Position numbers and translations under genes: made by a program
The notes under the pieces: model-generated
Database searches by the model: none
Told to the model about the DNA's origin: nothing
Seen by the model: the letters and a program-made list of their open reading frames with translations, nothing else
DNA from: Acanthornis magna
Taxonomy: Eukaryota; Chordata; Aves; Passeriformes; Acanthizidae
Length of the DNA: 64,000 nucleotides
Assembly: GCA_036785705.1 (NCBI GenBank)
Contig: JAWUZG010000330.1
Location: 789,501-853,500, forward strand
Direction of reading: 5' to 3'
Part shown: positions 45,601 through 56,385 of the stretch, piece after piece
Numbering within the stretch: position 1 is the stretch's first letter
Layout of the letters: every line of letters starts with the position of its first letter

Positions 45601-45979
45601 CTGTCTCTTGCCACCACTCACCTCCACAATTTCTGCTTTAGGCGCCTCCAGATTTGCCTCCAAGCACCGCAAGTCCTCCACAGAGTCCCAGGCAAAGGCT
45701 GAAGCCCTGACGAGCCCTTCCGAGTCAAGCAGGTAAGAGCAGCTTGCAGATGCTCCAAGAAGAAGAGACTTAGCTCATGACCCCTGGCTATGCCTAGCTT
45801 ATCCAACCATGCATGGAAAGGCTTGCAGGCTACCCTCAGGCAGAGGAAATAAGATGAAAAAGAGTATGAGAAGAGGCCTGGGCAGGAGACAGGGACTACG
45901 AGCCAGTGAGGAAGAGGCAGAGGAGAGGCAGCAGCAGATATACACAATGGAGGAGGCTGCAGCATCTCAAGAAGCTCAG
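42636..45979 (+). pseudogene. ARHGAP20/TAGAP-like RhoGAP gene (decayed)
   Basis: RhoGAP proteins switch off Rho-family GTPases. Exons with AG/GT borders: 42,636-42,707, 42,807-42,860, 43,222-43,288, 43,647-43,846, about 44,089-44,220, 44,375-44,568, 44,809-44,910, 45,055-45,203, 45,642-45,732 and one ending 45,979. The first five join in phase. LFGQPLAALC and GPTTEGIFFKVES mark the RhoGAP start, LPAANLFLLQQLL and SCSSLAICLG its middle, VLVEFLI and EEIFGE its end. The arginine finger is gone: GIFF replaces GIFR. No donor follows the fifth exon and its frame stops at 44,266. The sixth has two frame changes and GG for GT at its donor, the seventh ends in TAG at 44,881, and the ninth has TGA at 45,708. 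The last carries a charged, coiled-coil-like stretch. The family is amplified in passerines. Confidence 0.75.
43545..43585. repeat. (GGCAG)n pentanucleotide run
   Basis: About eight GGCAG units inside an intron of the RhoGAP-like gene. Confidence 0.9.
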
Positions 45980-46290
45980 GTAGGGATGTGCCAGGCTCTG
46001 CTGCCCACCTTTCCCTCCACACTGCCCTGCATCAGCCCAAGGCGCTGGCAAGGGCCGGCAAGGGCTGCTGCTGGGCAGGGCTTGGCAAGAGCTCCATGGC
46101 AGCTCTGCAGGGGCTCTGCAGCCCTCAGCTTCCTACATGGCCATGTGCTTGTAGCTCTGCAGGAGGAGTGCGTGCGTGGGGTGAAGCTGCCGAGGGAGAG
46201 GCTGTGCAGATGGGGCAACCGGAGCACCTCTCCTTCCAGTTCTATTTCCAAATCATTATAGTCACAATATAGGAGAAAATGTTTTCATTC

Positions 46291-46660
46291 TGGAGGCCTT
46301 TCTTTCAGAAGTTTGAGGTCCATGGATAATGAGGCTGGTCTTTGTCTATTTGGAGAGGGACATGCTGCTTTTTCCCATTCTTGCCCCACTCTGCTGTGCC
46401 TGTGGGGAACCTGGCCCTGCTGATGAACATTGCCTTCCTCTTCCATCACAGTGGCCAAGAAGTTGCCTGCAGCCAACCTGTTCCTCCTCCAGCAGCTGCT
46501 CACACTGCTGTGACACATCGGCCAGCACGAGTCCACAGCCAAATGAGCTGCAGCAGCCTGGCCATCTGCCTGGGGCCAAGCCTGCTGAGCCCAGTGCAGC
46601 AGGAGTGGCTGCACTTGGAGGCTATGTTGGCTGAGAATGTTGAATTTTTCAGCTAAGGTT
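46291..46660 (+). pseudogene. Duplicated RhoGAP exon of the ARHGAP20-like gene
   Basis: A second copy of the sixth RhoGAP exon and its upstream intron. It has LPAANLFLLQQLL, then TGA, a frame change, then SCSSLAICLGPSLLSP, HLEAMLAEN and a stop. The block CLGPSLLSP is in one frame here, whereas the copy at 44,375-44,568 is shifted, so the two decayed separately. The lead-in (GTCCATGGATAATGAGG, then TTTGGAGAGGGA) recurs at 46,697-46,740, so part of the unit has been duplicated again. Confidence 0.75.
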
Positions 46661-46933
46661 TTCAATCCTGAGGCCCCTATTTCAAAAGTTCGGAGTCCAT
46701 GGATGATAAGGTAGGTCTTTTGCTATTTGGAGAGGGAGGTGTTGCTTTTCCCCCTATTTCCCCACTCTGCTGCCTCCGTCCCTTCTTGTTTTGCCCTCTG
46801 TGCCACCTCCCTGCCCTCTGGCCATGCTGGGGTGTGAGCTGGTAGCCAGGCCGGGCCAGCAGCACTGTCAGCCCCTGGTGCCAGCTGCCCACACCTGACA
46901 GGAGCAGTGGGAAGTGCCGGTGGCAGTAGGCAG
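46661..46933. repeat. Partial tandem duplicate of the preceding unit
   Basis: The first ~80 bp repeats 46,291-46,385. The rest is GC-rich DNA with no exon that I can place, up to the LTR at 46,934. Confidence 0.5.
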
Positions 46934-47531
46934 TGTTATGGACAAAATGGCTTTCGTAGGCCAGTTTTGTATTATGTTGATGGACATTTTGTTAAGTTAT
47001 ATCAGGGCTGGGTTGGATTAAGTGGTTAATTGTCATTTTGAGTCATTCAGTTCAGTGTGCATGATGTACGGGTGCAATTCGTTTAAAGGAACACCAGATA
47101 GTGATACTGGGTACAGGGGATTACAACAGGAATGTTCCAGAAACTCGCCAAAAGCAGGATGACATCTCTTTGACAACAGATTGGTGGACTCAGCTGATCA
47201 ATAGTATGGATGAATGGTGAAATCACTGGACAGGAACGCTCCTCGAAAAGGACCAACCACAGACCCCCTAGACGAGCCAATGGGGTCGAGGATTGAAAAC
47301 CGCACCAATCCTGTCCAATCCTAGACTTTAAGAACTGTGTGAAGTTTTGTGCCTCATCCTCCCAGCATCCACGAGCGGCTAAGGGAGCACTCTGCATTGT
47401 GCACATGCAGTTCCTCTGGTTTGCTGTGCGGGGGTCAGGCTTATCCCAGTCCCTCGTTCCCTGAGTTGTTGTTTTGTGCTTAGGTTAATAAAGACCTAAC
47501 TCTGAACAGCGGTGTCTCGCCATTTGTTACA
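46934..47531 (+). mobile_element. LTR of a gammaretrovirus-like (class I) element
   Basis: Starts TGTTATGGACAAAATGG and ends CATTTGTTACA. AATAAA lies at 47,487-47,492, 40 bases before the end, and CCAATGGGG and CCAATCC boxes lie at 47,278-47,325. It is followed five bases later by a primer-binding-site-like sequence, so it is a 5' LTR with its leader, not a solo LTR. The matching 3' LTR is not in the window. Confidence 0.75.
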
Positions 47532-47535
47532 ATTC

Positions 47536-47555
47536 TGGAGGCACTCATCCGGGAT
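47536..47555 (+). promoter_or_regulatory. Primer-binding site, proline-like
   Basis: TGGAGGCACTCATCCGGGAT resembles the tRNA-Pro site of gammaretroviruses (ending CGTCCGGGAT), with two extra bases and substitutions. Confidence 0.5.
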
Positions 47556-48499
47556 AGCCACACCCAGAGGCAGTCCTGAAGAAGGATGAAGACAGGGAGA
47601 CGTGCCCCGGCTGAGTTCAGCTGCCTGGAGTTGCATTTCTTCGGGACCATGGATGGACTGCTGGCTATACGCAGGAAACAACTGGGAACCCAGCAAATCA
47701 GACGGCAGACCCCCCAGAGAGGAGAGCAGGGAGCCCACGCGGGCAGGTGAGTACCCATGGAATGGGCGGCAGAGGAGACTGGGGGTGGCGGTTTGGTTGG
47801 GATAATTTCCGGCACCACGCAGTGCCAGGAAAGCCTCTGGGACTCTGACTCCTAGTGCAGTGTCTGGCATTGGGGTGGCTGGCTAGGAGGGGGTTCCTCT
47901 GTCAGAACTCTCAGCTCGGTAGAAGCTCGGGCACAGAGTGGGGTCAGCTGAGGGGAGGGAGGCAGAGCAACCATTAGCTAAGGACACCTGGCGGGTAGAC
48001 TCCTCGGAGAGGGTCGGAGCGATTCTGGCTGTAGCTGGGGAGTTAGGACCTTTGGAGCAGATGGGAAAACTCTCAGCCAGAGACCCACCGGGAGTGTGTG
48101 GCCACCAGCCAGGGGAGTGCGCCCTACCTGGCAGGAGGAGGGAGATCACAGTGTGTCTGCCCAAAGGGGAGTAGGACCTCAGTCCACTGCCCTGTGTGCG
48201 GGGGCTGGAGGCTGGCTGGGGGGGGAAGCCTCGCAACACAGTGGCTTGCGGGAGGGGGAGGCTGCCGGCTGGGAGAAGTCCCTCAGTCACTAGGAGTGAG
48301 AGGGAGGATAGATCCTGCCAAGGGTTGTGTAATTTTTGTTGAGGTAGTTTTAAGTTTTTTCTGATTGGAGCGGGACTGATTCGTATGTTGATTGTGTTTG
48401 GGTGTCTTTTTGTGTTAAACTTGTTTTGGTTTTGTTTGCGCTCATTTTGTGTTACAACTTTAGTCTACGTATCATTAGCGAGACGCCATTTGATTTCTG

Positions 48500-48900
48500 G
48501 TAAGAGCTGCATCAGTGATGGTCGCTTTTTGTAAGTGACCCTTGTGGCCTCCATGCAGGGTTGGCCCAGGTAGGCAAAGCATCTGTTTTTTTAAGCAGCC
48601 TATGTGTGTCGATAGCTTCTCAAATCGGCATATGTGTCGGTCGCTACTCAACACGGCGTATGTGTCGGCTGCTTCTAGAAAGCGGCATACGTGTCAGGGG
48701 GAAAAAGAAGGGTGGCAGTGATGGCCTGTGCTAACACGGGAGTGCTGGGTTCTTGCGGTCGCTTTCTGTGAAGAAACATCGGTGGCCTGTACAAATACGA
48801 GGGTGATGGGCTCTTACGGTCACTCTGAGTGAGTGACATTTGTGGCTTGTGCGGATTTGGGCTATGTTGGGTCCCGCAGTCACCGTACTTGTGACTTAAG
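48500..48900 (+). repeat. ~60-bp tandem repeat in retroviral leader
   Basis: Three to four diverged units. Each has a form of GTGGCCTGTGC or GTGGCCTCC and, about 30 bases on, TCTT(G/A)CGGTCGC or TGGTCGCTTTTTGTAAG. The clearest units begin at about 48,723, 48,784 and 48,841. The 28-bp array sits inside this one, between its first and second units. Confidence 0.6.
48606..48690 (+). repeat. 28-bp tandem repeat in retroviral leader
   Basis: Three units of 28, 28 and 29 bp, each starting GTGTCG and ending CGGC(A/G)TA(T/C), followed by a fourth GTGTC start. Confidence 0.8.
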
Positions 48901-49017
48901 CCTCGTGTGATCCGGTGGTCGCTTCTTGCCAGTGAGAGCTGGGCAGAGAAAGTGGCCTCTGCTGAGGCAGGGTGGCTGAATAAATCTGCAATTTGTAAGA
49001 GCGAAGCCTTGGCCAAT

Positions 49018-49137
49018 CACTCCGGAAGGTGGAGTGACTGAGGGCATTCCCTTAAACAACTGTCAGTCACTCTGGGAGGAGGAGTGACTGGGGGCATTCC
49101 CACCAAGCAGCTGTCTATCACTCCGGGAGGTGGAGTG
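49018..49137 (+). repeat. Three evenly spaced hairpins in retroviral leader
   Basis: CACTCCGGAAGGTGGAGTG (49,018-49,036), CACTCTGGGAGGAGGAGTG (49,068-49,086) and CACTCCGGGAGGTGGAGTG (49,119-49,137) each form a 5-6 bp stem with a 7-base purine-rich loop. They recur every 50-51 bases, with GGGCATTCCC in the first two spacers. Stem complementarity holds in all three. Confidence 0.8.
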
Positions 49138-49406
49138 GACTAGGGTTGTGTCACCAAACCACAGCTAGTAAAAAGACAGAGTGATCCGAATTATTGACAG
49201 CTAACTAAGGAAACTGAGTGGTCGAGTCACTGCCTGCCAGTTGAAGTTGGTCGGAGGCAGGCTGATTATCATATTGCTCACAGTGTCCATTATTTTCCAA
49301 AGTCTCTCATCATTGTTTAGGCAGCCAGCTTTGGTTTTCCCATGGTCTCCTTTAGTTCCCACAGTCTTTTTCTGTTCCCTACAGGTATGGCTTTTGATTA
49401 GGACAT

Positions 49407-49941
49407 TGTGGTTCAAGCCCAGAGAGTTTCTTCCCCCCTGAGAAATCTGGGGAGACCCAGGGAATAAAACGTCCCTGGGGTAGAGCCGAAGGTGGATTGC
49501 CCCAGCGAGGGGTCGAGTTCCCCCTGTCCCTCAGTTCATAATGATATTCCGTATCTCCCTCTTTCCCCCCTTCCTCCTTCCCAATTGGTCCCTGTCCCCT
49601 TGTCCCTCCCTGGTTCCTCCCCCGTGCCGTTCCGAGATTGGTTGTTACCCTCAGAATAAAAGTCTGATGCCCAGTTGAGGCAAAGTCTTTCGCCCTTGAG
49701 CCCAAGCAGCTGACACCGTGTGACTGCGTGTCTGATTGGCTCTGGGCGAAGGAACACTCTCCTTTGCAGCACTCCGGCTTTGGGACAGCGTGGCTGCCAT
49801 TCTAGGAAGGCGCAGCCCACGGCTAGGGGACACGGTCCCTGACTGCTGTGACCCTGAGACTCAGGAATGGTCGCAGACACAGCCGCCGAGCCACTGACCA
49901 ACCCCGGTGGTCAGCTTGTCCAGCCCACACCATCGGCTACA
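49407..49941 (+). mobile_element. LTR, probably solo
   Basis: Starts TGTGGTTCAAGCCCAG and ends about CATCGGCTACA. CCAATTGGTC and GATTGGTTG boxes and AGAATAAAAG at about 49,653 give plus orientation. The sequence is unrelated to the LTR at 46,934, so it is not its partner. I find no clear target duplication, so the right border is approximate. Confidence 0.55.
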
Positions 49942-50013
49942 GTTGACAGCTACATTTTCTCTCACATATCCAAGCTAATATCTTTCCATCAGGTACAGTA
50001 CTATAGCTCTTCT

Positions 50014-51158
50014 CTAGCACCTTGTCCTCCTTGATCTTAACCCCAGATGGAATTATTGACCAAGTACTGGAATTTACATCTATTGCCCAACTTTTATCTG
50101 GGCTCTCATTTGACAGTGGAGGCCCAGGCACAGAGAAATTACAAGTGACATTTACAGAAGCAGCACCTGAATTTGCAGACACATCTTCAATAGCCAATAG
50201 TTGCCTATACATATTCTCAAGGGTGCAGGAGTTGACAAACAAGGATTACAGCATTCAAGGATCTGCAGTATCCGGACCCATGCAATACAGTTCCCAAATG
50301 ACAACACAAACATTCCAGAGGGAACCAATAGCCAAGTCCCACACAGGAGCAGTTTTGAGGCACTCTTAGGCACTGCTTCCTCTTCCCCACCACCACCACC
50401 TCTGCTCTTGGGCCATGTGGTGTTGGTTGGACATTGTGCTGGATCATCACAGGCAAACTGGTGAATGTACAGAGGTTTGCCCAAATACAGATTTTTGGGA
50501 AATAAGCTCACGAGACAGAAGAGCGAGGTGAACAGCACACAGGAGCAGCAGACACCTTGGCTTACCTCATCTCCTGGGACTCTGGGAAATCCAGCTGCTG
50601 AGAGCTTGGCTGAGACACAGCAGCACTGCCAAGAGGGGACTTAAAGCCTTGTGTATGGGGGGGATCAGAGGCAGTCCCAAGGACCCCTTCTTCATATCCC
50701 CACCACTGGAATTCAGCAAGGAAGCCTGCAAAGAGTAGAACACAGTGTTAATATACAGCATCCAGCTCCCCCCCATTCATGCCTTACGAAGTTTATCCCA
50801 GCTCTTAGCTAGAACTTGGCAGGAAAAGTCAGACTGATGGAGCTGCTTGGCCTAGGACAGGGAATGGCAAGGGAAATGGTGAGGGAGAGACCATGTTCCA
50901 CATTTGCCGCCTCTCTCCTCTTGCTCACTTCTTTGCCACTCTGCCTCCATTCCCAACCTGCATCCACATGTTTGCCATCAAGACCTCCTGGGCTGCTACA
51001 CACCCATTACAAAGGCAGCCTGACCACAATGTCCAGCTGAGCTCTTCCTTGGCTCAGCTGCTTGCCTGGGCTCACACCACAGGCACAAGTTTCAGAGCTC
51101 TACCTACAGGACATAAACTGAAAATCTACCACACAAGGTTCAGCTTGGTCTCCTTACC
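50014..51158 (-). pseudogene. First copy of duplicated minus-strand locus (possibly TOGARAM2-like)
   Basis: This matches 61,180-63,274 in order and orientation, with about 1 kb missing near 50,800. A likely exon at 50,566-50,725 has a TTTGCAG acceptor and a GTAAG donor and reads SLLNSSGGDMKKGSLGLPL at its start. It is 1 bp shorter than its partner (161 bp), and its frame shifts before GSAAVSQPSSQQLDFPESQE. The upstream part at 49,960-50,240 reads VTCNFSVPGPPLSNES, a motif also in the second copy. I do not know the domain. It is linked to TOGARAM2 only by neighbouring exons. Confidence 0.4.
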
Positions 51159-51368
51159 TTACATCCTTTCCCCTCTGACACCTGCTCCTCATTGTTTCCA
51201 GTGATGTCACGGGAGCCAGTGCCTTTTCCCCTATCTCCTGCTCTCCACTGAAAATCTTGCTTGCTTTGGTAGGAGAGCTCTTGAGGATAGGAGGCAATGG
51301 CTTTGAGGGTAGGAGCAGAGATGGGGATGCCAGGGAAAACTTTTTGGCAAGAGGGTAGCCTGTGACGC
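51158..51368 (-). pseudogene. Ser/Pro-rich linker-like exon, first copy
   Basis: An exon-like 211-bp segment with a TTTGCAG acceptor at 51,369-51,375 and GTAAGG donor at 51,157. It is open and reads KPLPPILKSSPTKASK in its middle. The third copy (63,274-63,456) is shorter. The middle copy keeps the acceptor at 55,911, but its KPLPP equivalent is preceded by a stop. It would suit the disordered linker between TOG domains. Confidence 0.4.
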
Positions 51369-51840
51369 CTGCAAAGTGAAGACATAAAATATAACAGAAG
51401 CCGCATGGCAAATCTAAAGCTACATATGTCATTGGAGACATTTCCGGGAAACGTCCAAAGAGCTGCAGAGGGAAACATGCTCCTGCTGGCAGCCCCTTGA
51501 AGCAGGCCAGGGGGACACCCTGAGCCACCTCCACAGAGCTGCCACAGCAACACCCTGGCCTCTGGGCTGCCGTGGCACAACAGGGAGCCCAGAGCCCTGG
51601 GCTTGCCAGGAATGCCTCAGCTGCACATGCACCTCCTGCTCCTCTGCCTGCCCCACAGCTCAGCAGCCCCACAGCTGCACGGGGCACTGGGAGCAGCACA
51701 GCTCAGTGCAGGGGGCACCTGCAGGGCACAACTGTTCCCTGGCAATGTGCATGGACACTCCAGGCTGGCACAAATCCCTCCCTCCCTCCCACCAGAGAGC
51801 GGCCCAGCTCCTGCCTTACCTCTTTAGAAAACCCCAGGAG
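51369..51840 (-). repeat. ~475-bp block, copy 1 of 3
   Basis: Near-identical to 55,911-56,385 and 63,457-63,925. On the minus strand CCCTCTGCAG/CTCTTTGG is a good acceptor before the words LFG-F-EMSPM. The block is open on both strands (for example CLPHSSAAPQLHGALGAAQL on the plus strand) because it is GC-rich. I cannot tell which frame, if any, was coding. Confidence 0.7.
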
Positions 51841-54840
51841 CTCATTAGACAGCACAAGTTCCTGCGAGCAGACAGTGTTTCTGAAAAGCTCAAGAGGAGC
51901 TGAGCCCAGGGCCTGCTCATCCAGGCCAAGGCCTAACAAACATTTCTCAGCTCACAGTGCAGCCTGACAAGGCCGGAGGAGATTCACCACCACAATCTGA
52001 AGCATCAATTTTTTATGCAAAGTAAAAAGCCATGGCCCAGTGGAGCTGCCAGTTTCCCCAGGCTTGCCGGAGAATCACAATGCAGATCCTTGTGCTCCTG
52101 AGTCCATCTCTCCCCACTGCTCTGAGTTCTGGGTGGCAAGGTCACTTAGGTTGGACACACAGCTCACAAGAAGCGCTCCTGTCTTTTTCTGCACAAAGGT
52201 TACACGGGAGATTACATAGCCCAAATCTGTAACCTCATACTGGCAAACTGACTCTTTTGAGGAACTTCTGAAGCAGCAAAATTGCTTCCTTTCCTGGGTG
52301 AGGCAAGGAGCACGGAGAAAAGATTGAATGTTCAAAGCATGGCCCAGGCAATGCTCTTTGGACAAGTTGTGCCCTGAGCTTCCCTAAGGAAGATCTGAAA
52401 GGTTCACTGTCCCTAGCAGAAGCTCCTGCAATGGCTGCTCGCCAGCAGAGCAGGGCTGTCAGCTGTGAAACAAGTGTTGCCACAAGCAGCAGCTTAGCCA
52501 GGGCAGCAAATCAAGAGCAAGGATGGAGCTGATCTGAAGGCCAAACTGCCTTAGCTCCTTCCAAGAGCATGGGATCCATTCCTGATTCCAAGGAGGTGTA
52601 GTGCTGGACACCACAGCTCTGTTTGAGGACTCGACCCAAGCTGGCTCCCACTGAGTGCTGTGATGCTTTCTGCTGCAGCTCTGGGCTCCTGTGCCTGCCG
52701 GACACAGTGAGGGGACAAGGAGCCAAGTACACCGACACACCTTTGCCTTGAGCAGAAGCCGGCCTTGACCGAACACACAGAAAGGTTTCCCCTTTGGCCC
52801 ACGTCTTGAAACGCGAGCTCCGCTCTTTGACTGCTCAGCTTGCTTTGGTGTCAAAGAATTTCCCTCAGAAATACTAGGTTTGTCTTTCTCCCTGCCTTCC
52901 TCGCAGCAGCCCTGGGGCTGTTCCTGTGTCAAGCCATCTGTCCCATTTGGACACAACCTACACCTGGACACTGCAATAAGTTGTCTCCTCTAAAGTGTTC
53001 CAACAATCCCTTTCCGGCAATAGGGGATGAATACTAATAGATGCAAATGGAAAAAAACAACAGCTTCAAAACAAACAGAAGACTTACAAGGCAAGGAAAA
53101 GAAAAAGGAAGTAATGGCTAGATATTAAACTGTCTGACCTTACTGTCCCCCCCACTGCAATAAAGACCCAAAATGCCAGAGGAAAACTCACCCATGGCAC
53201 CCGTTACAAGATGGTGCCAGCTTCTCTCTCGGGAAAAACAGGAGCTATCACGGAGTAGTTCTAGCAGCAGGTGAAAGCTCGGTGCCTCATCCGGCATCAA
53301 CTTCCGCACCACGGCACAGCTCCACGGAACAGTAATGGCAGGTGAAGCAGCTGGGCTGGAGCTCTCGGTGTCTTTTCTCCCCAGCTCGGCTCAGCTCACA
53401 CACTCTTGGGCCGGGAGCGGGGCCGCTCTACTTCTGCCAGCGCCATGTCCCTGGCCTTGGACAAACAGTTTTCTTTTAGCAGAGCCCTGCATGCTGTTCC
53501 ACACATCTCTCATAAAGGCCCAAACCAAGTCCAGACACTCTCCCTACAGCAGGTTTTCACAAAGGGCTGCAGAAATCCAGGCCAACACCAAGTGAGCATC
53601 TGAAAGGGGTTTGTCCTGCTCCTGACTGCGGAATTCTCAATGAGCTGAAGCAATTTCATTCAGCTGTAACATGGCATCTGAGTTCTTTCTAGAAATAGTT
53701 TCCTGATGAGGAAGAAGCCTTGGGAGCATGAGGTACAGGGCCGATAAATGAAAGCAGGAGTACATCCTCCAAAGTGACAACATGAATTGTCCATCTTACT
53801 ATTCTTCTATTTATTCCACTCGAAGAAGGCAAGGCAAGCTTTTCTTGGAGGCAAATGGTGTGTGGGATACACCCTGGTCCCTCCCAGGCTCACCAGGGCT
53901 GGCAGCAACAAAGCAGGCAATGTGCTTCATTGTGAACAGCTACAGAGCTACATCCCAGTGTGGGCTTAAGCAGCACGGCATTATGAAGATCTCCTTTGCT
54001 GCATGGGATACAAAAAGGCGGTCCCTAATGATCTTCTTGCAAGCATGCAGTAAAGAACTGATCCTGATATCCTAATGAAGCATTGGCTTTGGCAACTCCA
54101 CTCTTCTCATTCTCCTGTCTGAACAGACACTTCACGTTTTGCCCCACACTCTTGCAGTACTGGCAGTCAGTTTCCAGTTGCTGCTCCTCCCCAGAGAGTG
54201 GCCTTACAGCTGCTGCTTTGAAAGAAAAAAGGCCCTGGGATTTGGATAGCCTGAAGGAGTGAGAAATGTTAATGAAGTGTTAATGTTGGAAGCCACCTAG
54301 ATCTGCGCTCACCAGTGCTCTGAAGCACCAGCAGGAGGACCACACATCATTGACATTTGTTGGTGGTGTTCATGGTTCTGGTGTGCACGAGCAATGACTT
54401 TGAGGAGAGACAAAAATATCCCTATTCCAACAGTGTGTGTGCAAGGTCATGTGAAGTTTCACTGCCTTTTCGAGGGTATTTCAGAAAGATCGACGAGGAT
54501 ATTGTGGGAGGGAGCAGGTCCCTAATTTTGTCTCCCAAGGAATCCCCCAAGGACACAATCACTCTGCTGCTGATGGCAAGCCCATCATCTCACGGATTAG
54601 TTTTCCCTGCAACATGCCACCCTGCCTGGGCTTTACTAGGCCAGGACTAGATGAGCCATAGAAGCAAACATACACAGCCACAGGACATAGATTTGTTCCT
54701 TCAGAAAACCTAATCAACACCTTCACCTGCATTTCCTTCTGTCCCATCAGAACCTGGCAACCATGAAGACTTTGCTGTCACAAGGTTACAGTTTGCACTG
54801 GGCTGTGGAGTGTTTTTCCTTAAGGCAGAGCAAATTGATA
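51841..54840. other. Interval between duplicated blocks with candidate minus-strand exons
   Basis: Possible minus-strand exons: about 52,745-52,890, open with KPSISEGNSLTPKQAEQSKS and a donor at GCAAAG/GTGTGT; and about 53,203-53,330, with KLMPDEAPSFHLLLELLRD and a donor at CATGG/GTGAGT. Neither is recognised. A short GC-rich stretch at 53,390-53,460 has a minus-strand ATG reading MALAEVERPRSRPK before a stop. The rest is without features. Confidence 0.3.
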
Positions 54841-55910
54841 GAGGATTTTTAATAGCTTCAAATGACTATGAAAGGAAACTGTGAGGTAATTTCTGGAAAG
54901 GCAGCAATGTCAATGATCATGCAGTCCACCAAGAGCTGGAGCTGAAGCCAGAATTGCTTGTTCCAGCTATGCAGGAATTCATCATGCTCCCAAGCACTGG
55001 TCCAAGGGAAGAAATTATCCCATACTCTGGGCTGAATGGCAGCCAGGCTGCAGTCTAGATTTTCAAAACCCTTGTCACCTGTTCTTAGCCTCACAGTCCA
55101 CTCATCCGTCTGCAAACAAGTTGCAATTAACAACTCTGTTGGACTGCTGGCCTGGGTAAACATACATACAGATGTCTTTTCCAAAGCAGTACATCTTTTC
55201 CCAGTGAGATACACATCCTCCTCTTACCTATGAAATTGGGAAGACACCTCTAAGCCAGATATGTCTGAGCATGCAAAGGAGCAAAGCTCTGGCATTTGGG
55301 CACACTTCTCTTTCTTTCTTTCTTTCTTGGCTCAGGTCTTTTGTGAGCACAGAATTCATCAAGATAGAAAACTTTCAACTAGACAGGATCTTTTGGGTCC
55401 ATTGTCCCCCAAACACATCAATTGGTGGCACCATTGCAATGCCAAATAACAAACAGCAGCAAAATGACACCAATAAAACATGGCAAAAGAGGAAGAGAGG
55501 CCCAGCGAGAAATGGATATGGTGAGACAATGGTACATCAAGTGAGCTCCACTCTTATAACCTCTAGCCTAGCAGGTTCTGCTGCCATATTCTCTGCTTTG
55601 TTTATTTAAATTTATTTTGTTTAAAATTTTAAAACATATATCATCAAAATAAAACACACACAATTAAAAATTTGAAAGATACAATCAAAACATATTTATT
55701 GAAAACTACATCTAAATATCAGAACATATGTACATCTGTAACTATAAAGCCTAATGGATCAGTTGTAGTCTTCAATCTTCTTCGGAATGGTGGCAGCTTC
55801 ATTGTGAGCTTGGAGGGAAGAGCTCTTTTGGACGGGAGGCAAGGGCTTTCAGGGTACGGGAACATAGAAATGTCCAGCAAAACTTGTTGGATGACTGTAG
55901 CCACTCAGGC
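54841..55910. other. Interval with no supported gene
   Basis: A minus-strand frame at 54,858-55,214 (118 codons) is open but shows no family features. The AT-rich DNA from 55,600 to 55,740 has no recognised repeat. The end of the interval (55,745-55,910) is the decayed middle copy of the linker-like exon. Confidence 0.4.
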
Positions 55911-56385
55911 CTGCAAAGAGGAAACATAAAATACGATAGAGGCCACAATACAAACTTAAAGTATTAAAAGTTACGTATTTCATGGGACTGATTTCCTGGA
56001 AACATCCAAAGAGCTGCAGAGGGAAACATGCTCCTGCTGGCAGCCCCTTGAAGCAGGCCAGGGGGACACCCTGAGCCACCTCCACAGAGCTGCCACAGCA
56101 ACACCCTGGCCTCTGGGCTGCCGGGGGACAACAGGGAGCCCAGAGCCCTGTGCTTGCCAGGAATGCCTCAGCTGCACATGCACCTCCTGCTCCTCTGCCT
56201 GCCCCACAGCTCAGCAGCCCCACAGCTGCACGGGGCACTGGGAGCAGCACAGCTCAGTGCAGGGGGCACCTGCAGGGCACAACTGTTCCCTGGCAATGTG
56301 CATGGACACTCCAGGCTGGCACAAATCCCTCCCTCCCTCCCACCAGAGAGCAGCCCAGCTCCCGCCTTACCTCTTTGTGAGGCTG
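55911..56385 (-). repeat. ~475-bp block, copy 2 of 3
   Basis: Near-identical to the blocks at 51,369 and 63,457. Beyond its right end the sequence departs from copy 1 after TTACCTCTTT but resembles copy 3 (GTGAGGCTGAGC), so copies 2 and 3 share a longer homology there. Confidence 0.7.

Larger units (their letters stand above)
47556..49200 (+). mobile_element. Retroviral 5' leader with splice donor and tandem repeats
   Basis: The leader continues from the primer site for about 1.6 kb without a Gag frame. GGGCAG/GTGAGT at 47,746/47,747 is a good splice donor about 190 bases past the primer site. From about 48,500 the leader consists of three different tandem-repeat arrays, described separately. 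The element is lost beyond about 49,200, where the next LTR context begins, so gag, pol and env are absent here. Confidence 0.6.

Noticed and set aside
51154..51699. 181-codon minus-strand frame with a signal-peptide-like start
   Set aside because: It runs across a good splice acceptor and an intron-like stretch, and the GC-rich block is open on several frames of both strands.
54357..54650. 97-codon plus-strand frame
   Set aside because: No family features, no splice support and no homologous copy in the duplicated locus.
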